From: an uncultured Eubacteriales bacterium
GTDB taxonomy: Bacteria; Bacillota; Clostridia; Oscillospirales; Oscillospiraceae
Length of the DNA stretch: 47,247 nt
NCBI GenBank assembly: GCA_900545405.1
Contig: UQYT01000019.1
Coordinates: forward strand, 1-47,247
Reading direction: 5' to 3'
Shown: positions 30,272 through 38,500 of the stretch, piece by piece
Numbering within the stretch: position 1 is the first letter of the stretch
How the letters are laid out: every line of letters begins with the position of its first letter
Position numbers and translations under genes: made by a program
Notes under the pieces: generated by a model
Databases searched by the model: none
The model's input: only the letters and a program-made list of their open reading frames with translations
What the model was told of the DNA's origin: nothing

Positions 30272-31642
30272 TCAACCGTTTACGAGGTGTTCGCCTATCT
30301 TGTAGACGTCGCCCGCGCCGACGGTCAGGATAATGTCGCCGGGGCGCGCGGTCTCTCGCAGGGCCTCCTCTATCTGCCCGAAATCCGGGAAGAAGCGGCA
30401 GCCGGGGATGTGCTGCGCGAGGTCGGCCGACGAGATGCCGAGGGTGTTGTGCTCGCGCGCGGCGTAGATCTCCGCGAGGAAGGTGATGTCCGGGCGGGAG
30501 AGCTGCACTATGAAGTCGTCAAAGAGCGCAGCGGTGCGCGTGTAGGTGTGCGGCTGGAAGACGAGTATCGTCCGCTTGTAGCCGAGCGGCTCCACGGCGT
30601 CGAGCAGGGCCTTGAGCTCGCCGGGGTGGTGGGCGTAGTCGTCGTAGACGTCCGCGCCGTTGAACTTGCCCTTGAACTCGAACCTGCGGCCCGCGCCGTT
30701 GAAGCCCGCGAGGCCGTATTTCACCGCGTTGGGCCGCACGCCGAGGCAGATGCAGGCCGCCGTTGCGGCCAGGGCGTTCTTGACGTTGTGTATGCCGGGG
30801 ATGTGCAGCGTCACGCTGGTGAAGAGCTTGCCGTGGCAGTAGATATCGAACTCGCTGTTGGCGCCGACGCGGTGGATGTTGCGCGCGTAGACGTCGGCCT
30901 TGTCGGTGAGGCCGAAGGTGAAGAGCTCGCGGCCCAGGGGCGCGAGGGCGTCCATGGTGTTGCGGTCGTCGATGTTGGCGACGATCTTGCCGCGCTCCGG
31001 CACCTTGGCGGCGAATTCGCGGAAGGAGCGCTTCACGTCCTCCAGGTCGGAGAAGTAGTCGAGGTGGTCGGCCTCAATGTCGAGGATGACGGCTATCGTC
31101 GGGCAGAAGTAGAGGAACGAGTCGTGATACTCGCAGCTCTCGAGGATGATGGTGTCCCCGCCGCCGACGCGGTGTCCGGCGTGCAGCAGGGGCAGCGTGC
31201 CGCCTATCATGACGGTCGGGTCCCTCTCCGCGGCCATGAGGATGTGGGTGCACATGCTGGTGGTCGTGGTCTTGCCGTGGGTGCCCGCGATGCACAGGGC
31301 GTTGTCGTAGTCCTTCATTATAGCGCCCCAGGCCTGAGCGCGCTCGAAAATGGGCACGCCGCGGGCGCGGGCCTCGACTATCTCGGGGTTGTCGTCATGC
31401 ACCGCGGCGGTGCGGACGACGAACTGGATGTCGGGCGCGACGTTCATGGCCGAGTGGCCTATCTTGATGTCTATTCCCAGGCTGCGCAGATAGCGGGTCT
31501 TGTCGCTCTCGGCCATGTCTGAACCGTCGATGACCAGACCCATGCCGGCCAGCACCTCCGCCAGCGGCGCCATTGAGACCCCGCCCGCGCCGATTAGGTG
31601 GCCGCGCTTCCCGGGTTTTAAGAATTGTTCAAAGTCTGACAT
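30272..31642 (-). CDS. murC: UDP-N-acetylmuramate--L-alanine ligase
   Basis: A 456-residue cytosolic Mur ligase adding L-Ala to UDP-MurNAc. The N-terminal UDP-binding domain has HLIGAGGVSMAPLAEVL. The ATP loop is GTHGKTTTTSMCTHIL (about 119-134), the carbamylated-Lys and metal region carries ILDIEADHLDYF, and the C-terminal domain has DDYAHHPGELKALLDA and FQPHTYTRT, both MurC signatures. Monocistronic here, with its own promoter and terminator. GGAGC precedes the ATG. Confidence 0.95.
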   Translation of the reverse strand: MSDFEQFLKPGKRGHLIGAGGVSMAPLAEVLAGMGLVIDGSDMAESDKTRYLRSLGIDIKIGHSAMNVAPDIQFVVRTAAVHDDNPEIVEARARGVPIFERAQAWGAIMKDYDNALCIAGTHGKTTTTSMCTHILMAAERDPTVMIGGTLPLLHAGHRVGGGDTIILESCEYHDSFLYFCPTIAVILDIEADHLDYFSDLEDVKRSFREFAAKVPERGKIVANIDDRNTMDALAPLGRELFTFGLTDKADVYARNIHRVGANSEFDIYCHGKLFTSVTLHIPGIHNVKNALAATAACICLGVRPNAVKYGLAGFNGAGRRFEFKGKFNGADVYDDYAHHPGELKALLDAVEPLGYKRTILVFQPHTYTRTAALFDDFIVQLSRPDITFLAEIYAAREHNTLGISSADLAQHIPGCRFFPDFGQIEEALRETARPGDIILTVGAGDVYKIGEHLVNG

Positions 31643-31688
31643 ATATGCTCCAAACCTTTTGAAAATTTGTTCTCAGCATTTCCAAGAG

Positions 31689-31717
31689 ATTATAATACAT
31701 TATGCTTAACAATACAA
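31689..31717 (-). promoter_or_regulatory. Sigma-A promoter of murC
   Basis: Minus-strand -35 TTGTAT (31717-31712), 17-base spacer, perfect -10 TATAAT (31694-31689), about 45 bases before the murC ATG. Confidence 0.75.
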
Positions 31718-31738
31718 GGATTAAAACAAAAGCAGTCA

Positions 31739-31767
31739 GAGGGACCGCAGAAATAACGCGGTCCCTC
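31739..31767. terminator. Hairpin between the DeoR regulator and murC
   Basis: A 10-bp perfect stem (31739-31748 with 31758-31767). On the minus strand, where it would end the regulator message, U-rich sequence follows only after several bases; on the plus strand five T residues follow closely. Confidence 0.6.
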
Positions 31768-31784
31768 CTTTTTCGTGCGCATAT

Positions 31785-32594
31785 TCACTTATCCGGGTCC
31801 ACCAGCGTTATCTCAACGCCCGCGCGGCGGATGTTTTCAAGCTCCTCGGGGTCGCTGCCCGTGTCGGTGACCAGGCGGCTGACATCGGAGAGGCTGCCGA
31901 AGAGGAAGTTGTGCCTTATGCCCACCTTACGGTGGTCGGCCGCGATTATGACCGGGCCGTTGCAGTGCTGGATCATCGCCCGGTTCACCGCCGGGTCCTG
32001 CACGGCCATGGAAGTGAGCCCGCCCTCGGCGCTGATGCCGCTCACGCCCAGGATGCACTTGGTCGTGGAGATGCGGCTTATCATCTCAACGGCCAGCGCG
32101 CCGGTCATGGACATCTTCATGTTCCCCGCCATGGCGTTGCCGATGACCTCGCCGCCGATGATTATGAGGTCGGTGCCGTAGTTCCTGTCCGCGAACAGGC
32201 TGCGGCCGTTGTTGGTGATGATCGTGACCGACTTGCCTTTTATATGCGGAATGATGCGAAAAGCAGTGGAGCTGCCGTTTATAAATATTGTGTCGCCGTC
32301 CTCGATGAACTCTGCCGTTTTGCGCGCAATGGCTTCCTTCTCCTGGGTATGGGAAGAAAAGTAACGCTCGTTATCAAACTTTGGCAGGGCGTTGCCCGTA
32401 TCGGCTATGCATATGCCGCCCTTGCAGCGTATGTCCTCGCCGCTCTCCTCAAGCGTGCTTATGTCGCGCCTGATTGTAGCGGTGGACACCCCGAACGCCT
32501 TTGCAAGCTCGGATATCTTTATGTAGTTGTTGCGCTGGATATAGCTGAGTATCTCGTCCTGCCGCGAGAGTATGACACTTTTGCTGGTTTTCAT
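31785..32594 (-). CDS. DeoR/GlpR-family transcriptional regulator
   Basis: A 269-residue repressor-type protein. The N-terminal winged helix-turn-helix is ISELAKAFGVSTATIRRDISTLEESG (about 23-48). The C-terminal DeoR sensor domain has TIFINGSSTAFRIIPHI and VTIITNNGRSLFA, which bind a sugar phosphate in characterised members. It is transcribed divergently from the eleven-gene ABC/ula-like operon across a 314-base AT-rich region, so it is the likely regulator of that operon. UlaR, the repressor of the ascorbate genes in E. coli, is also a DeoR-family protein. GGAGGGA precedes the ATG. Confidence 0.9.
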   Translation of the reverse strand: MKTSKSVILSRQDEILSYIQRNNYIKISELAKAFGVSTATIRRDISTLEESGEDIRCKGGICIADTGNALPKFDNERYFSSHTQEKEAIARKTAEFIEDGDTIFINGSSTAFRIIPHIKGKSVTIITNNGRSLFADRNYGTDLIIIGGEVIGNAMAGNMKMSMTGALAVEMISRISTTKCILGVSGISAEGGLTSMAVQDPAVNRAMIQHCNGPVIIAADHRKVGIRHNFLFGSLSDVSRLVTDTGSDPEELENIRRAGVEITLVDPDK

Positions 32595-32908
32595 ATACGC
32601 TGTCCCTCCAAATCAGCATACGCGCGCGATTACATATATTAGGCTGGCCCTCCGGTTTCGCTGTCAGTTCTTTCTATCGTACAGTATACAACCCCCTTTT
32701 CAATAAGTCAACATATAGCCTAGATATATGAAACTTAATTTGCAATAAAACGAGTGTTATATGATTCGATTCGTCAATAACGACAAACAGAGAACACAAA
32801 GTATGTAATTATTGTCACTTTAATTTTATAAAAAGTCGTTGTAAGATACTAATTAGTTTGATAAATGAAATGAACCGAGCAAAAATATGAAAAGAAAGGA
32901 CTAAAAAG
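32595..32908. promoter_or_regulatory. AT-rich divergent control region of the ula-like operon
   Basis: This 314-base gap is markedly richer in A and T than its surroundings. It holds the regulator promoter (32683-32711). An inverted repeat CATATA-7-TATATG (32711-32729) lies next to the -35. A short repeat TCGT-CAATA-ACGA lies around 32772-32784, and its AACGAC core recurs in opposite orientation as GTCGTT near 32835. These are candidate operators. I cannot name a convincing plus-strand -35/-10 pair. Confidence 0.5.
32683..32711 (-). promoter_or_regulatory. Sigma-A promoter of the DeoR regulator
   Basis: Minus-strand -35 TTGACT (32711-32706), 17-base spacer, -10 TATACT (32688-32683), about 90 bases before the start codon. 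Confidence 0.75.
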
Positions 32909-34543
32909 ATGAAGAAGACAGTCAAATTCCTTGCTCTGTGTCTGGCTCTGGTCATGGTGTTCAGCCTCGCGGCCTGCGGAAGCGAGAGCAGCACCGAGAC
33001 CACCGCCCCCGATGCGTCCACCGCGCCCGACGCCTCCGGCGCCCCCGTCGCTTCCGACAGCAAGTACGGCGGCACGATAACCATAAGGCGCTCCGGCACC
33101 ACCGTTATCAACCCCATGCAGACCAGCGCCGTCCAGATAGACAAGAACGTCTACGGCCTGTTCTTTGAGAGCCTGCTCGTGACCGACGAGGAAGCCAACG
33201 TGCTCCCCAACCTCGCCACCGGCTACACCGTCTCCGACGACGGCCTGACCATCACGATGGAGCTTGTGGACAACGCTGTGTTCTTCAACGGCGAGCCCGT
33301 GAACGCCGAGGCGGTCGTCGAGACCTTCAACCTCTACATGGACCCCGAGTATCAGCACATCCTCATCGACTACATCTCCGGCCTTGAGAGCGTTGAGGCT
33401 GTCGGCGAGTACACCGTCCAGTTCAACTTCTCCACCCCGAACTCCGACTTCCCCGCCGCCATGACCACCCCCATCGGCTACATCATGGCCCCCAGCGCCA
33501 TTGAGACCTACAAGTCCACCGGCGACAACGAGGTCTTTGCCCGCGAGGGCGGCTGCGGCCCCTTCAAGATGACCGAGTTCATCGACGGCGAGAGCATCAA
33601 GACCGTCAGGAACGAGAACTACTTCAAGACCGACGACGAGGGCAACCAGCTCCCCTACCTCGACGGCGTCACCGTCCAGATAGTCAGCGATGAGAGCGTC
33701 ATGACCCAGAACATGCTCTCCGGCGACATCAACTCCCTCGACTACTTCTCCGGCATCACCACCCTCGCCCAGCTGCAGAACGCCTCCAACGTCACCGTCA
33801 AGTCCCTCACCTGCGGCTATCAGTACTTCCTCTACATGAACATGTCCAAGGCCCCCTTCGACAACGAGCTCGTGCGCGAGGCCATGTGCTACGCCGTGAA
33901 CTTCGACGAGTTCAACGCCACCTTCTGCTCCAACCAGGGCCTGCAGTCCCCCACCAACATCATGAGCTTCCAGTCCTACTACAAGGACCTCGAGAACTAC
34001 ACCTACAATCCCGAGAAGGCCAAGGAGCTGCTCGCCGAGGCCGGTTACCCCGACGGCGTTGAGGTCGAGCTCTACTACGGCACCTACGGCGTGATGCAGC
34101 AGGTCTGCGAGATGGTGCAGGCCCAGGCCAAGGACGCCGGCTTCGACATCAAGCTGGTCGGCCAGGACGGCGCCGCCATCAAGTCCACCTGGGCCGTCGA
34201 CAATGACGACGCTCCCGCCGGAATGCGTCTGCAGAACAACGGCACCCCGAAGGTCACCGCCAGCATCTCCATGGACTACATCTTCGGCGACACCGCGCTG
34301 CAGAACTGCTCCAAGTGGCACAACAGTGAGTTCCAGGCCCTGCTCGACAGCCTGAGCGGCACCTTCGACACTGAGGAGCAGGCCTCCATCCTCGGCCAGA
34401 TGCAGGAGCTCATCTACGAGGACACCCCGATCTGTACCCTCTTCTACGCCCCGAACTACACGGCCTACAGCAACAACCTCAACGGTCTCTACTGGGACAG
34501 CGACACCGCCTGCTACTATTCCTCCGCTTGGCTCAGCGAGTGA
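32909..34543 (+). CDS. Family-5 (Opp/Dpp/Nik-type) solute-binding lipoprotein
   Basis: A 544-residue ABC substrate-binding protein. Signal peptide MKKTVKFLALCLALVMVFSLAAC with lipidation at Cys23, then an acidic Ser/Thr/Ala/Pro linker. The mature part follows the family-5 pattern: YGGTITIRRSG, VYGLFFESLL, LVDNAVFFNGEPVNAEAVVETF, IVSDESVMTQNMLSGDI, NELVREAMCYAVNFDEF and a C-terminal YEDTPICTLFYAPN. Known members bind peptides, nickel, opines or oligosaccharides. The catabolic genes downstream suggest a sugar-containing ligand, which is inference. AAAGGA precedes the ATG. It is the first gene of the operon. Confidence 0.9.
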   Translation: MKKTVKFLALCLALVMVFSLAACGSESSTETTAPDASTAPDASGAPVASDSKYGGTITIRRSGTTVINPMQTSAVQIDKNVYGLFFESLLVTDEEANVLPNLATGYTVSDDGLTITMELVDNAVFFNGEPVNAEAVVETFNLYMDPEYQHILIDYISGLESVEAVGEYTVQFNFSTPNSDFPAAMTTPIGYIMAPSAIETYKSTGDNEVFAREGGCGPFKMTEFIDGESIKTVRNENYFKTDDEGNQLPYLDGVTVQIVSDESVMTQNMLSGDINSLDYFSGITTLAQLQNASNVTVKSLTCGYQYFLYMNMSKAPFDNELVREAMCYAVNFDEFNATFCSNQGLQSPTNIMSFQSYYKDLENYTYNPEKAKELLAEAGYPDGVEVELYYGTYGVMQQVCEMVQAQAKDAGFDIKLVGQDGAAIKSTWAVDNDDAPAGMRLQNNGTPKVTASISMDYIFGDTALQNCSKWHNSEFQALLDSLSGTFDTEEQASILGQMQELIYEDTPICTLFYAPNYTAYSNNLNGLYWDSDTACYYSSAWLSE

Positions 34544-34576
34544 GCGCTTTCCATTGCCTGTAATATGACAACACCA

Positions 34577-34604
34577 ACGGGAGCAAGATACGTCTTGCTC
34601 CCGT
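34577..34604 (+). other. Intercistronic hairpin between binding protein and permease
   Basis: A perfect 12-bp stem (34577-34588 with 34593-34604, loop TACG) with no U-tract, in the 83-base gap after the binding-protein gene. Such hairpins commonly protect the binding-protein message from 3' decay and raise it over the permease genes. Confidence 0.7.
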
Positions 34605-34626
34605 TCCCAAAAAGAGGAGATTCAAC

Positions 34627-35577
34627 ATGGGTTCTTACATCATAAGAAAGATTATCGGCATCATACCCCTGCTGCTGATAGTCAGCATTATAATGTTTCT
34701 CTTTATGAACCTGCTTCCGGGTAATGTTGTTGACAGCATACTCAGCGAAGGCGGAACTGTAGAGCAGCAGCAGAAACTGATGGAGAGATACGGTCTAGAC
34801 CTCCCCATTTACGTCCAGTACTGGACCTGGCTCACCAACTTTGTGCGCGGCGACATGGGCGTATCGCATTTCAGCGGCCAGGAGGTAAGCGAGCGCCTGG
34901 CGGAGCGTTTCCCCGTGACGCTGGAGCTTATCCTCATCTCCATAATCATAGCCATCCTGGTCGGCGTCACCGTCGGCCTCATCTGCGCGGTGAAGCGCAA
35001 CAAACCCACGGATTACGTACTCAGCACCATTTCGATGGTCGGCGTCGCCATGCCGGCGTTCTGGCTCGGCATGCTGCTCATCATGCTGGTGTCGGTGAAG
35101 CTGCAGTGGCTGCCGGCCTCCGGCTTTGTCAAGTTCTCGGTCGACCCCATCGAAAACCTCAAGACCATGATACTCCCCTCCGTCACCCTGGGCCTCTCCC
35201 TGGCCGCTCCCATAGCCAGGCAGACCAGGAGCGCGATGCTCGACGCCCTCTCTCAGGACTACATCATCACGGCGTATTCCAAGGGCCTCAAGAACAAGCT
35301 GGTCTTCTGGAAACACGCTCTCAGGAACGCGCTAATCCCCGTCGTCACCTCCATCACCAACCAGATCAACGGCCTCATCGGCGGCGCCTTCGTCGTCGAG
35401 ACGGTGTTTCTCATCCCCGGCATGGGCAAGTCGATGGTGGACGCGATAAACCAGCGCGATAACCCGGTGGTCATGGGTCTGTCCATGGCGGTCGTCATCA
35501 CGGTAGTAATCGTCAACCTTGTTGCCGACATCCTCAACGCCTACATCGACCCCAGGATCACCTTCTCGGAGAAATGA
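34627..35577 (+). CDS. ABC transporter permease, DppB/OppB type
   Basis: A 316-residue inner-membrane permease. The N terminus SYIIRKIIGIIPLLLIVSIIMF is the standard OppB/DppB opening. Six hydrophobic segments are visible. The EAA loop that contacts the ATPase is QDYIITAYSKGLKNKLVFWKHALRNALIPVV (about 217-247). GAGGAG precedes the ATG. The next permease begins 34 bases on. Confidence 0.93.
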   Translation: MGSYIIRKIIGIIPLLLIVSIIMFLFMNLLPGNVVDSILSEGGTVEQQQKLMERYGLDLPIYVQYWTWLTNFVRGDMGVSHFSGQEVSERLAERFPVTLELILISIIIAILVGVTVGLICAVKRNKPTDYVLSTISMVGVAMPAFWLGMLLIMLVSVKLQWLPASGFVKFSVDPIENLKTMILPSVTLGLSLAAPIARQTRSAMLDALSQDYIITAYSKGLKNKLVFWKHALRNALIPVVTSITNQINGLIGGAFVVETVFLIPGMGKSMVDAINQRDNPVVMGLSMAVVITVVIVNLVADILNAYIDPRITFSEK

Positions 35578-35611
35578 GGATATCAGCACAGATGTTTGGA
35601 GGAGTTTCGAC

Positions 35612-36481
35612 GTGAACAGCAGAGAAAAAAAGCCTATGACCGAGCGTCGCAGAAGGATACAGCGGTTCACCAAGAGAAAAACCGCCGTTTTCGGCGGAGC
35701 GGTGTTCCTTTTCATCGTGTTCCTCGCGATTTTCGGGAATATGATATGCCCCTATGACCATGCCGCCATGGACACGGCCAACGCCCTCTCCGGCCCCACC
35801 GCGGCCCACTGGTTCGGCACCGACATCTTCGGCCGCGACGTGCTCAGCCGCGTGCTCTACGGCGCGCGAATCTCCATCGCCGTCAGCGTGCTTTCGGTGC
35901 TCGTTGCGGCGGTCGTCGGCACCATAATCGGCGTCGTCGCCGGCTACACCGGCACGGCGGTCGACCGTGTGCTCTCCATGATAATCGACGCGATGTGCGC
36001 CTTCCCCACCATCCTGCTCGGCCTTGTCTTCGGCGCGATCATGGAAGGCGGCAGCATCATAAACGTTGTCCTGGCCATCGGCCTGGCGAGCACGCCGGCC
36101 TTCGCCAGGCTCACCCGAAGCATGACACTTACGCTCAGAAGGCGTGAATATATAGACAGCGCGATCTGCGCCGGACTCAGCAAGTTCAAGATAATGGTCA
36201 AGCACATCATGCCCAACCTCATGTCCGTGCTCATCGTGCAGATAACCCTGTCGGCCGCGGCGGCCATCATCACCGAGGCGTCGCTCAGCTACATGGGCCT
36301 CGGCGTCGAGGCGCCGAACGCGAGCTGGGGCTCCCTGCTCCGCGAGGGCTACGACTACATCTCCATGGCGCCTTGGCTGAGCATCTTCCCCGGCATAGCC
36401 ATCGTGCTGACGGTCCTCGCGCTCAACTACTTCGGCGACGGCCTGCGCGACGCGCTGGACGTCAAGATCAGAGCGGACTGA
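35612..36481 (+). CDS. ABC transporter permease, DppC/OppC type
   Basis: A 289-residue partner permease. I chose the GTG at 35612 because GGAGGAG lies seven bases upstream; a longer frame reaching back into dppB has no site. Features: RRRRIQRFTKRKTAVFGG at the N terminus, TDIFGRDVLSRVLYGARISI (the OppC signature) and the EAA loop around YIDSAICAGLSKFKIMVKHIMPN. Six membrane segments. Confidence 0.92.
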   Translation: MNSREKKPMTERRRRIQRFTKRKTAVFGGAVFLFIVFLAIFGNMICPYDHAAMDTANALSGPTAAHWFGTDIFGRDVLSRVLYGARISIAVSVLSVLVAAVVGTIIGVVAGYTGTAVDRVLSMIIDAMCAFPTILLGLVFGAIMEGGSIINVVLAIGLASTPAFARLTRSMTLTLRRREYIDSAICAGLSKFKIMVKHIMPNLMSVLIVQITLSAAAAIITEASLSYMGLGVEAPNASWGSLLREGYDYISMAPWLSIFPGIAIVLTVLALNYFGDGLRDALDVKIRAD

Positions 36482-36497
36482 GAAACAGGAGGCGGCA

Positions 36498-37478
36498 ATG
36501 GACGACACTTTGATTCAGGTCAAGAACCTGCAGATTTCTTTCAAATACGACGGCGTGATGACCCCCGTTATACGAGGCGTGTCGTTTGACATCAAGCAAG
36601 GCGAGACGCTCGGCATGGTCGGCGAGTCCGGCTCCGGCAAAAGCGTGACCTCGCGAGAGATAATGAGGCTCATCGCCACGCCTCCCGCCCGCATCGACAG
36701 CGGGGAGATTCTGTTCGAGGGCCGCGACATCCTCAAGATGAGCGACGACGAACTGCGCAGCATACGCGGCAACCGGATATCCATGATATTTCAGGAGCCC
36801 ATGACCTCCCTCAACCCCGTCTACACCTGCGGCGATCAGATCATGGAGGTCATCCGCCTGCACAAGGGCGTCAGCAAGAAGGAGGCCCGGCAGATGGCCA
36901 TCGAGATGCTCCGCGAAGTGGGCGTGCAGTCCCCTGAGACCAGGGTGGACTGCTATCCGCATGAGCTCTCCGGCGGCATGCGGCAGCGCGTCATGATAGC
37001 CATGGCCCTGTCCTGCTCCCCCACCCTGCTCATCTCCGACGAGCCCACCACGGCGCTCGACCCGACGATACAGGCGCAGATACTCCAGCTCATTAAGGAC
37101 ATGAAGAAGAAGCTGAACATGTCCGTGCTCTTCATCACCCACGACCTCGGCGTCGTGGCGCAGAACTGCGACAGGGTGGTCGTCATGTACGCCGGCAAGA
37201 TCGTGGAGGTCGCGGAGGTCTGCGAGCTCTTCGACCACCCGGCACACCCCTACACCCAGGGGCTCATAATGTCCATCCCCAAGATGAGCAGCGACGTTGA
37301 GGAGCTCTACTCCATAGACGGCTCCATCCCCAGCTTCGGCTCCCTGCCCGGCGGATGCACCTTCGGGCCGCGTTGCCCCTACTTCACCGAGGAGTGCACC
37401 AAGTCGGAGCCCGTGCTGAAGGACATCGGGGGCGGCCATCTCTGTGCCTGCCACAGGCGCAGCAGCGGCACTCTTTGA
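36498..37478 (+). CDS. ABC transporter ATPase, OppD/DppD type
   Basis: A 326-residue ATPase. Walker A GESGSGKS (about 43-50), Q-loop FQEPMTSLNPV, signature LSGGMRQR (about 156-163) and Walker B LLISDEPTTALD. The C-terminal extension ends with CTFGPRCPYFTEECTKSEP, the cysteine motif of the oligopeptide/dipeptide ATPase C-terminal domain. GGAGG precedes the ATG. Confidence 0.94.
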   Translation: MDDTLIQVKNLQISFKYDGVMTPVIRGVSFDIKQGETLGMVGESGSGKSVTSREIMRLIATPPARIDSGEILFEGRDILKMSDDELRSIRGNRISMIFQEPMTSLNPVYTCGDQIMEVIRLHKGVSKKEARQMAIEMLREVGVQSPETRVDCYPHELSGGMRQRVMIAMALSCSPTLLISDEPTTALDPTIQAQILQLIKDMKKKLNMSVLFITHDLGVVAQNCDRVVVMYAGKIVEVAEVCELFDHPAHPYTQGLIMSIPKMSSDVEELYSIDGSIPSFGSLPGGCTFGPRCPYFTEECTKSEPVLKDIGGGHLCACHRRSSGTL

Positions 37479-37492
37479 GAGGAGGCGGCATC

Positions 37493-38461
37493 ATGTCTGA
37501 AGCGGTACTCGAAATCAAAAACCTTACAAAACACTTTCCCGTGAAGAAGGGCCTGTTCAGGCGGACCGTCGGCTACGTAAAGGCCGTAGACGGCGTGACC
37601 TTCACCATAAACAAGAGCGAGACGCTCGGCCTCATAGGCGAGTCCGGCTGCGGCAAGACCACGGTGGGCAAGCTCATCATGCAGCTCATCAAGCCCGACT
37701 CCGGCGAGATAGTGATAGACGGCAAGCACGTCGGCTCCCTCAGCCGAAAGGAGCTGCACGAGGCGCGCCAGGGCTTTCAGATGGTGTTCCAGGACCCCTA
37801 CGGCTCCCTGGACCCCACCAAGAGCATACTCTCCGTGCTCGCCGAGCCCATAAAGGAATACAACCTGCTGCCCAAGGAGAAGATCTACGACCGCGCCTGC
37901 GAGCTCATCAAGCAGGTCGGCCTGAACGAATACGACCTGCAGAAGTATCCGCACGAGTTCTCCGGCGGCCAGAGGCAGAGGATAGTCGTCGCCAGGGCGC
38001 TGGCCATGCAGCCCAAGATCATCGTCTGCGACGAGCCGGTCTCGGCGCTGGACGTCTCCGTGCAGGCGCAGATACTCAACCTGCTCAAGCGGCTGCAGCA
38101 TGAGCTCGGGGTGTCCTTCCTGTTCATCGCCCACGGCATGGCGGTGGTCAAGCACATCTCCGACCGGGCCGCGGTCATGTACCTCGGCAAGATCGTGGAG
38201 ATCGCCGACTCCAAGGAGCTCTTTGAGAACTGCCGCCACCCCTACACGCAGGCGCTCATATCCTCCGTGCCCGACGCGAACCCCCATTTCCAGCGCGAGC
38301 GCATTATCCTCGAGGGCGAGGTGCCCAACCCCATCGACCCGCCTTCCGGCTGCCGGTTCCACACCAGATGCAGCCGCTGCATGGAGCGCTGCAAGCACGA
38401 GGAGCCCGAACTCAGGGACATAGGCAACGGCCATCAGGTCGCCTGTTTCCTGGAGCAATAA
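37493..38461 (+). CDS. ABC transporter ATPase, OppF/DppF type
   Basis: A 322-residue second ATPase. Start MSEAVLEIKNLTKHFPVKKG is set by GAGGAGG; a longer frame overlapping the previous gene is rejected. Walker A GESGCGKT, FQDPYGSLDPT, signature FSGGQRQR and Walker B IIVCDEPVSALD are all present, as is the C-terminal CRFHTRCSRCMERC motif. With the upstream genes this completes a five-part Opp-type importer. Confidence 0.94.
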   Translation: MSEAVLEIKNLTKHFPVKKGLFRRTVGYVKAVDGVTFTINKSETLGLIGESGCGKTTVGKLIMQLIKPDSGEIVIDGKHVGSLSRKELHEARQGFQMVFQDPYGSLDPTKSILSVLAEPIKEYNLLPKEKIYDRACELIKQVGLNEYDLQKYPHEFSGGQRQRIVVARALAMQPKIIVCDEPVSALDVSVQAQILNLLKRLQHELGVSFLFIAHGMAVVKHISDRAAVMYLGKIVEIADSKELFENCRHPYTQALISSVPDANPHFQRERIILEGEVPNPIDPPSGCRFHTRCSRCMERCKHEEPELRDIGNGHQVACFLEQ

Positions 38462-38500
38462 CGCATTTTATGCCACTTTTAATGATATTGGAGGCTAATT

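Noticed and set aside
32909..38461. Plain dipeptide or nickel transporter annotation
   Set aside because: The five genes fit that transporter class by sequence, but the same operon continues with sugar-phosphate enzymes, so the ligand should not be assumed to be a peptide or nickel.
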